Positions 33,337 through 35,148 of a stretch of DNA of 35,148 bases are shown piece after piece. A model generated the notes under the pieces. The model was given only the letters and a program-made list of their open reading frames with translations. It was not told where the DNA came from and did not search any database. This stretch comes from Calditrichota bacterium. GTDB lineage: Bacteria; Zhuqueibacterota; Zhuqueibacteria; Thermofontimicrobiales; Thermofontimicrobiaceae. The position numbers and the translations under genes were made by a program. The DNA lies in NCBI GenBank assembly GCA_013152715.1, contig JAADFU010000096.1:1-35148 (forward strand). The letters run 5' to 3'. Every line of letters begins with the position of its first letter. Within the stretch, counting starts at the first letter, position 1.

Positions 33337-34620
33337 ATGGAATCAAAGAAAAAAGTCGTTGTTTTTGGGTCGGGTCCGAAATTCATTGGATTCGGTCTTT
33401 ACAACACTTCGTTAGCCAAAGCATTAGACAAATTTCCTGACACGGAAGTTTATTTGGTTTCCTGGTCACACCCTTATCCTGCGATCATTCCCAGAGATAG
33501 CGTGGATCATTCAAGTAAAACGGAAGAATTGTTAGAGGGGACCAACGTAAACCTTAAATACGTCACTAATTTTAACAACCCTCTCACATGGTATAAAACG
33601 TATAAACTGATTAAAAAGATAAATCCCGACGTTGCAGTTTTCCAGTGGGCAATATCAGTCCAGGGTATTCCGATTGGGTATATTGTCAATAAGTTAAAGA
33701 AAAAAACAAATACTGAAATTATTTTTGATTTGCATTTTGTGAAGCAAAAAGAAGAAAGTTTATTAGACAAGCTCTTGACTAAAAAGGCCCTAAAAAACGC
33801 TGATTCGTACATCACTCATGATTACAAAACGGCTGAAGAATTAAAAGAAGTTTTTCCTGAATATAAGTTTGAGTTAAATGAGAATGGGGAAAGAGCAAAA
33901 GGAGACACAAAGACCATAATAAAATTGTTTCATCCTTTGTATGATACATTCAAACTTGACCCCAATTTTGATATTGAAAAGCATAAAAAAGAGCTCAATT
34001 TGCGGAAACATGTCTTTTTATTTTTTGGTTTTATCCGCAAATATAAAGGGCTACATGATGCGATTAGGGCATTTGCCAAAGTCGTGCAAAAAAGGGATGA
34101 TGCCTCTCTTTTGATTGTCGGGCAGTCTTTTTGGAATAAACAAAACACAACCGGACGTATTGCGAAAATTAAAAAGTTTGCTTTCAATGTCGTTCGGTCT
34201 CTATTTTTGAAAAAAATGGATGTTGAACAGGACTATCGGCCCCTGGAGCTCATAGATGAATTAGGGATTTCTGATTATGTCACTGTTGTAAATGATTTTG
34301 TTCCCAACGAGGATGTGCATAAATATTTTCAGGTAAGTGACTGCATTGTTTTATATTATTTGAAAGCAACTGCTTCGGGCCCGGAGCATATTGCATATAA
34401 TTTCAATGTCCCGGCGTTAGCGACAAAGGTGGGACATTTTCCGGAAACAATTAGACATGGATATAACGGATATTTGGCTGACCCTAATGATGTGGACTCA
34501 ATGGCGCAACAAATGATTAATTTTATTGAGAAACCAATTCCGCCGGAGCATGTCACGGAAATTTGCAAAGAGCTGAGCTGGGAAAATTATGCCGGAAAAA
34601 TCTTAAAAGGAATACAATGA
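33337..34620 (+). CDS. Glycosyltransferase family 4
   Basis: GT-B transferase of 427 residues. The N-terminal domain begins VVVFGSGPKFIGFGLYNTSL, with the glycine-rich loop of GT4 enzymes. The C-terminal GT1-type domain shows FLFFGFIRKYKGLHDAIRAF, ASLLIVGQSFW and ATKVGHFPETIRHGYNGYLA. At the E-x7-E position it has ASGPEHIAYNFNVPALATKV. AGAGGG lies 4 nt before the ATG. Its TGA overlaps a following ATG (ATGA) that opens only a 13-codon frame. The sequence is visibly AT-richer than the earlier GT4. Confidence 0.86.
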   Translation: MESKKKVVVFGSGPKFIGFGLYNTSLAKALDKFPDTEVYLVSWSHPYPAIIPRDSVDHSSKTEELLEGTNVNLKYVTNFNNPLTWYKTYKLIKKINPDVAVFQWAISVQGIPIGYIVNKLKKKTNTEIIFDLHFVKQKEESLLDKLLTKKALKNADSYITHDYKTAEELKEVFPEYKFELNENGERAKGDTKTIIKLFHPLYDTFKLDPNFDIEKHKKELNLRKHVFLFFGFIRKYKGLHDAIRAFAKVVQKRDDASLLIVGQSFWNKQNTTGRIAKIKKFAFNVVRSLFLKKMDVEQDYRPLELIDELGISDYVTVVNDFVPNEDVHKYFQVSDCIVLYYLKATASGPEHIAYNFNVPALATKVGHFPETIRHGYNGYLADPNDVDSMAQQMINFIEKPIPPEHVTEICKELSWENYAGKILKGIQ

Positions 34621-34732
34621 AAAAAGTTTTGATAATCGCGCATTATGAAGAAGAGTAATTGAAGATTATTGTGAGCCTGGCGGAAATTTTTATTTTTTTA
34701 AAGATGCTTGTTTTAATTTTTTTATTGAATAA
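34617..34732 (+). pseudogene. Truncated/decayed gene start after the GT4
   Basis: An ATG overlapping the GT4 stop opens a 13-residue frame reading MKKVLIIAHYEEE and ending at TAA (34656-34658). This is the classic opening of a GT-B glycosyltransferase (MKKVLIIAHY). A second frame (-1 relative) stays open from about 34649 to TAA at 34730-34732, in very AT-rich sequence. A strong AAAGGAGG at 34731-34738 then has no usable start codon behind it. Together these look like remnants of one or more deleted genes. Confidence 0.35.
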
Positions 34733-34810
34733 AGGAGGCGCAAAATAAGGTATTATCGAGATAGTGAAGCGCAAGTTACACACCGTAAATTTGTGCGGTG
34801 ATTCTATAAA

Positions 34811-34924
34811 TTGCTAATTATTGTGGCTTTTTTATCTTTAGGGATTAATTTGTGTTGTAGCGCGGTGTCTATTGCAAAAATTTATAGATCGAAGGTGATA
34901 AATTTTAGAAAAATGAGTGGATGA
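34811..34924 (+). CDS. Possible small hydrophobic peptide
   Basis: A 37-codon frame from TTG at 34811 reads as a hydrophobic segment (LLIIVAFLSLGINLCCSAV is the core) followed by a basic tail (KIYRSKVINFRKMSG). It ends in a TGA overlapping the ATG of the following GT2. GGTGA lies 9 nt before the TTG. It could be a coupled small membrane peptide or a remnant of a larger gene; evidence is weak. Otherwise the 300 bp between the GT4 and the GT2 show no intact gene. Confidence 0.25.
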   Translation: MLIIVAFLSLGINLCCSAVSIAKIYRSKVINFRKMSG

Positions 34925-35148
34925 TGGAAGGCGCTTTTAAAGAAAAAATTGACATTTCTATCGTTATACCCAATTATAATTCCACTTCTTATTTGTTACG
35001 ATGCCTGTCCGGAATATTCGCGCAGAAGGCTGAGTGCAATTATGAAGTTATTGTTGTGGATAGTTCTGATGACGATCCCTCTGAAATAGTTGAAAGAGAA
35101 TTTCCTCAAGTAAGGTGCCTTCATTTTGAAGGGAGGACTTATCCAGGG
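34921..35148 (+). CDS. Glycosyltransferase family 2, 3' end beyond the window
   Basis: Open to the last base (76 codons). It begins MMEGAFKEKIDISIVIPNYN, with the GT2 opening IVIPNYNS, then LLRCLSGIFAQ and YEVIVVDSSDDDPSEIV, the GT-A nucleotide-binding region. ATG at 34921 or 34924; neither has a strong ribosome-binding site. It continues the polysaccharide locus beyond the right edge. Confidence 0.85.
   Translation, partial: MMEGAFKEKIDISIVIPNYNSTSYLLRCLSGIFAQKAECNYEVIVVDSSDDDPSEIVEREFPQVRCLHFEGRTYPG

Noticed and set aside
1-35148. tRNA or rRNA genes, CRISPR arrays, insertion sequences, att sites
   Set aside because: I looked for cloverleaf-like CCA/TTCGA patterns, regularly spaced direct repeats, transposase motifs and terminal inverted repeats and saw none that hold up by eye.

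Overview
The window is a 35.1 kb bacterial chromosomal segment in which every convincing gene lies on the + strand. Base composition is moderate (around 45% G+C by eye), and genes are tightly packed with many 1-11 bp overlaps. A peptidoglycan elongation operon, an outer-membrane barrel protein, a lipoprotein and Wza/Wzc-type export proteins together point to a diderm bacterium. Gene style and content fit the Calditrichota/KSB1 part of the FCB group best, but that placement is an inference and no rRNA or marker gene here settles it.

Region 1 (1-5440) is the rod-shape operon mreB-mreC-mreD-mrdA(PBP2)-rodA; mreB probably begins outside the window. Region 2 (5441-7890) has an AT-rich leader with a perfect 16-bp palindrome, then a multidomain outer-membrane barrel protein and a CpoB/YbgF-like lipoprotein, closed by a strong intrinsic terminator. 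Region 3 (7929-10480) holds galT and glgA, for sugar-phosphate and glycogen metabolism. A 283-bp gap follows that may contain a decayed minus-strand coding fragment.

Region 4 (10764-35148, running off the right edge) is a large surface-polysaccharide locus. It opens with a STAS-domain regulator carrying an unrecognised C-terminal domain. Then come a Wza-type export protein and a Wzc-type tyrosine autokinase whose reading frame is broken near 12536-12539. Next are a UDP-glucuronate 4-epimerase, a polyprenyl-phosphate sugar-phosphotransferase (the initiating enzyme), a GT4, an AsnB-like amidotransferase, a GlpD-like flavoprotein and an extended SDR. These are followed by an AglD-like membrane protein fused in frame to a hexapeptide acyltransferase, and a second AsnB-like protein without its glutaminase residues. 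The locus continues with a YdjM-like membrane protein, three DPM-like GT2 enzymes (the middle one lacking its DXD motif), a Gfo/Idh oxidoreductase, an orphan TIM-barrel-like protein, another SDR, a GT4 and the start of a further GT2.

A working model, by inference: UDP-GlcA is epimerised to UDP-GalA, the initiating transferase loads a polyprenyl carrier, and GT4/GT2 enzymes extend the chain. The AsnB-like enzymes may amidate uronic acids, and Wza/Wzc control chain length and export. No Wzx flippase, Wzy polymerase or GT-C transferase is visible, so these must lie outside the window or be replaced by something else. The features most worth following up are the AsnB pair (one intact, one glutaminase-dead), the GT2 trio with a degenerate middle member, the flippase-like/acyltransferase fusion with an internal ribosome-binding site, and the STAS protein with its new C-terminal domain.
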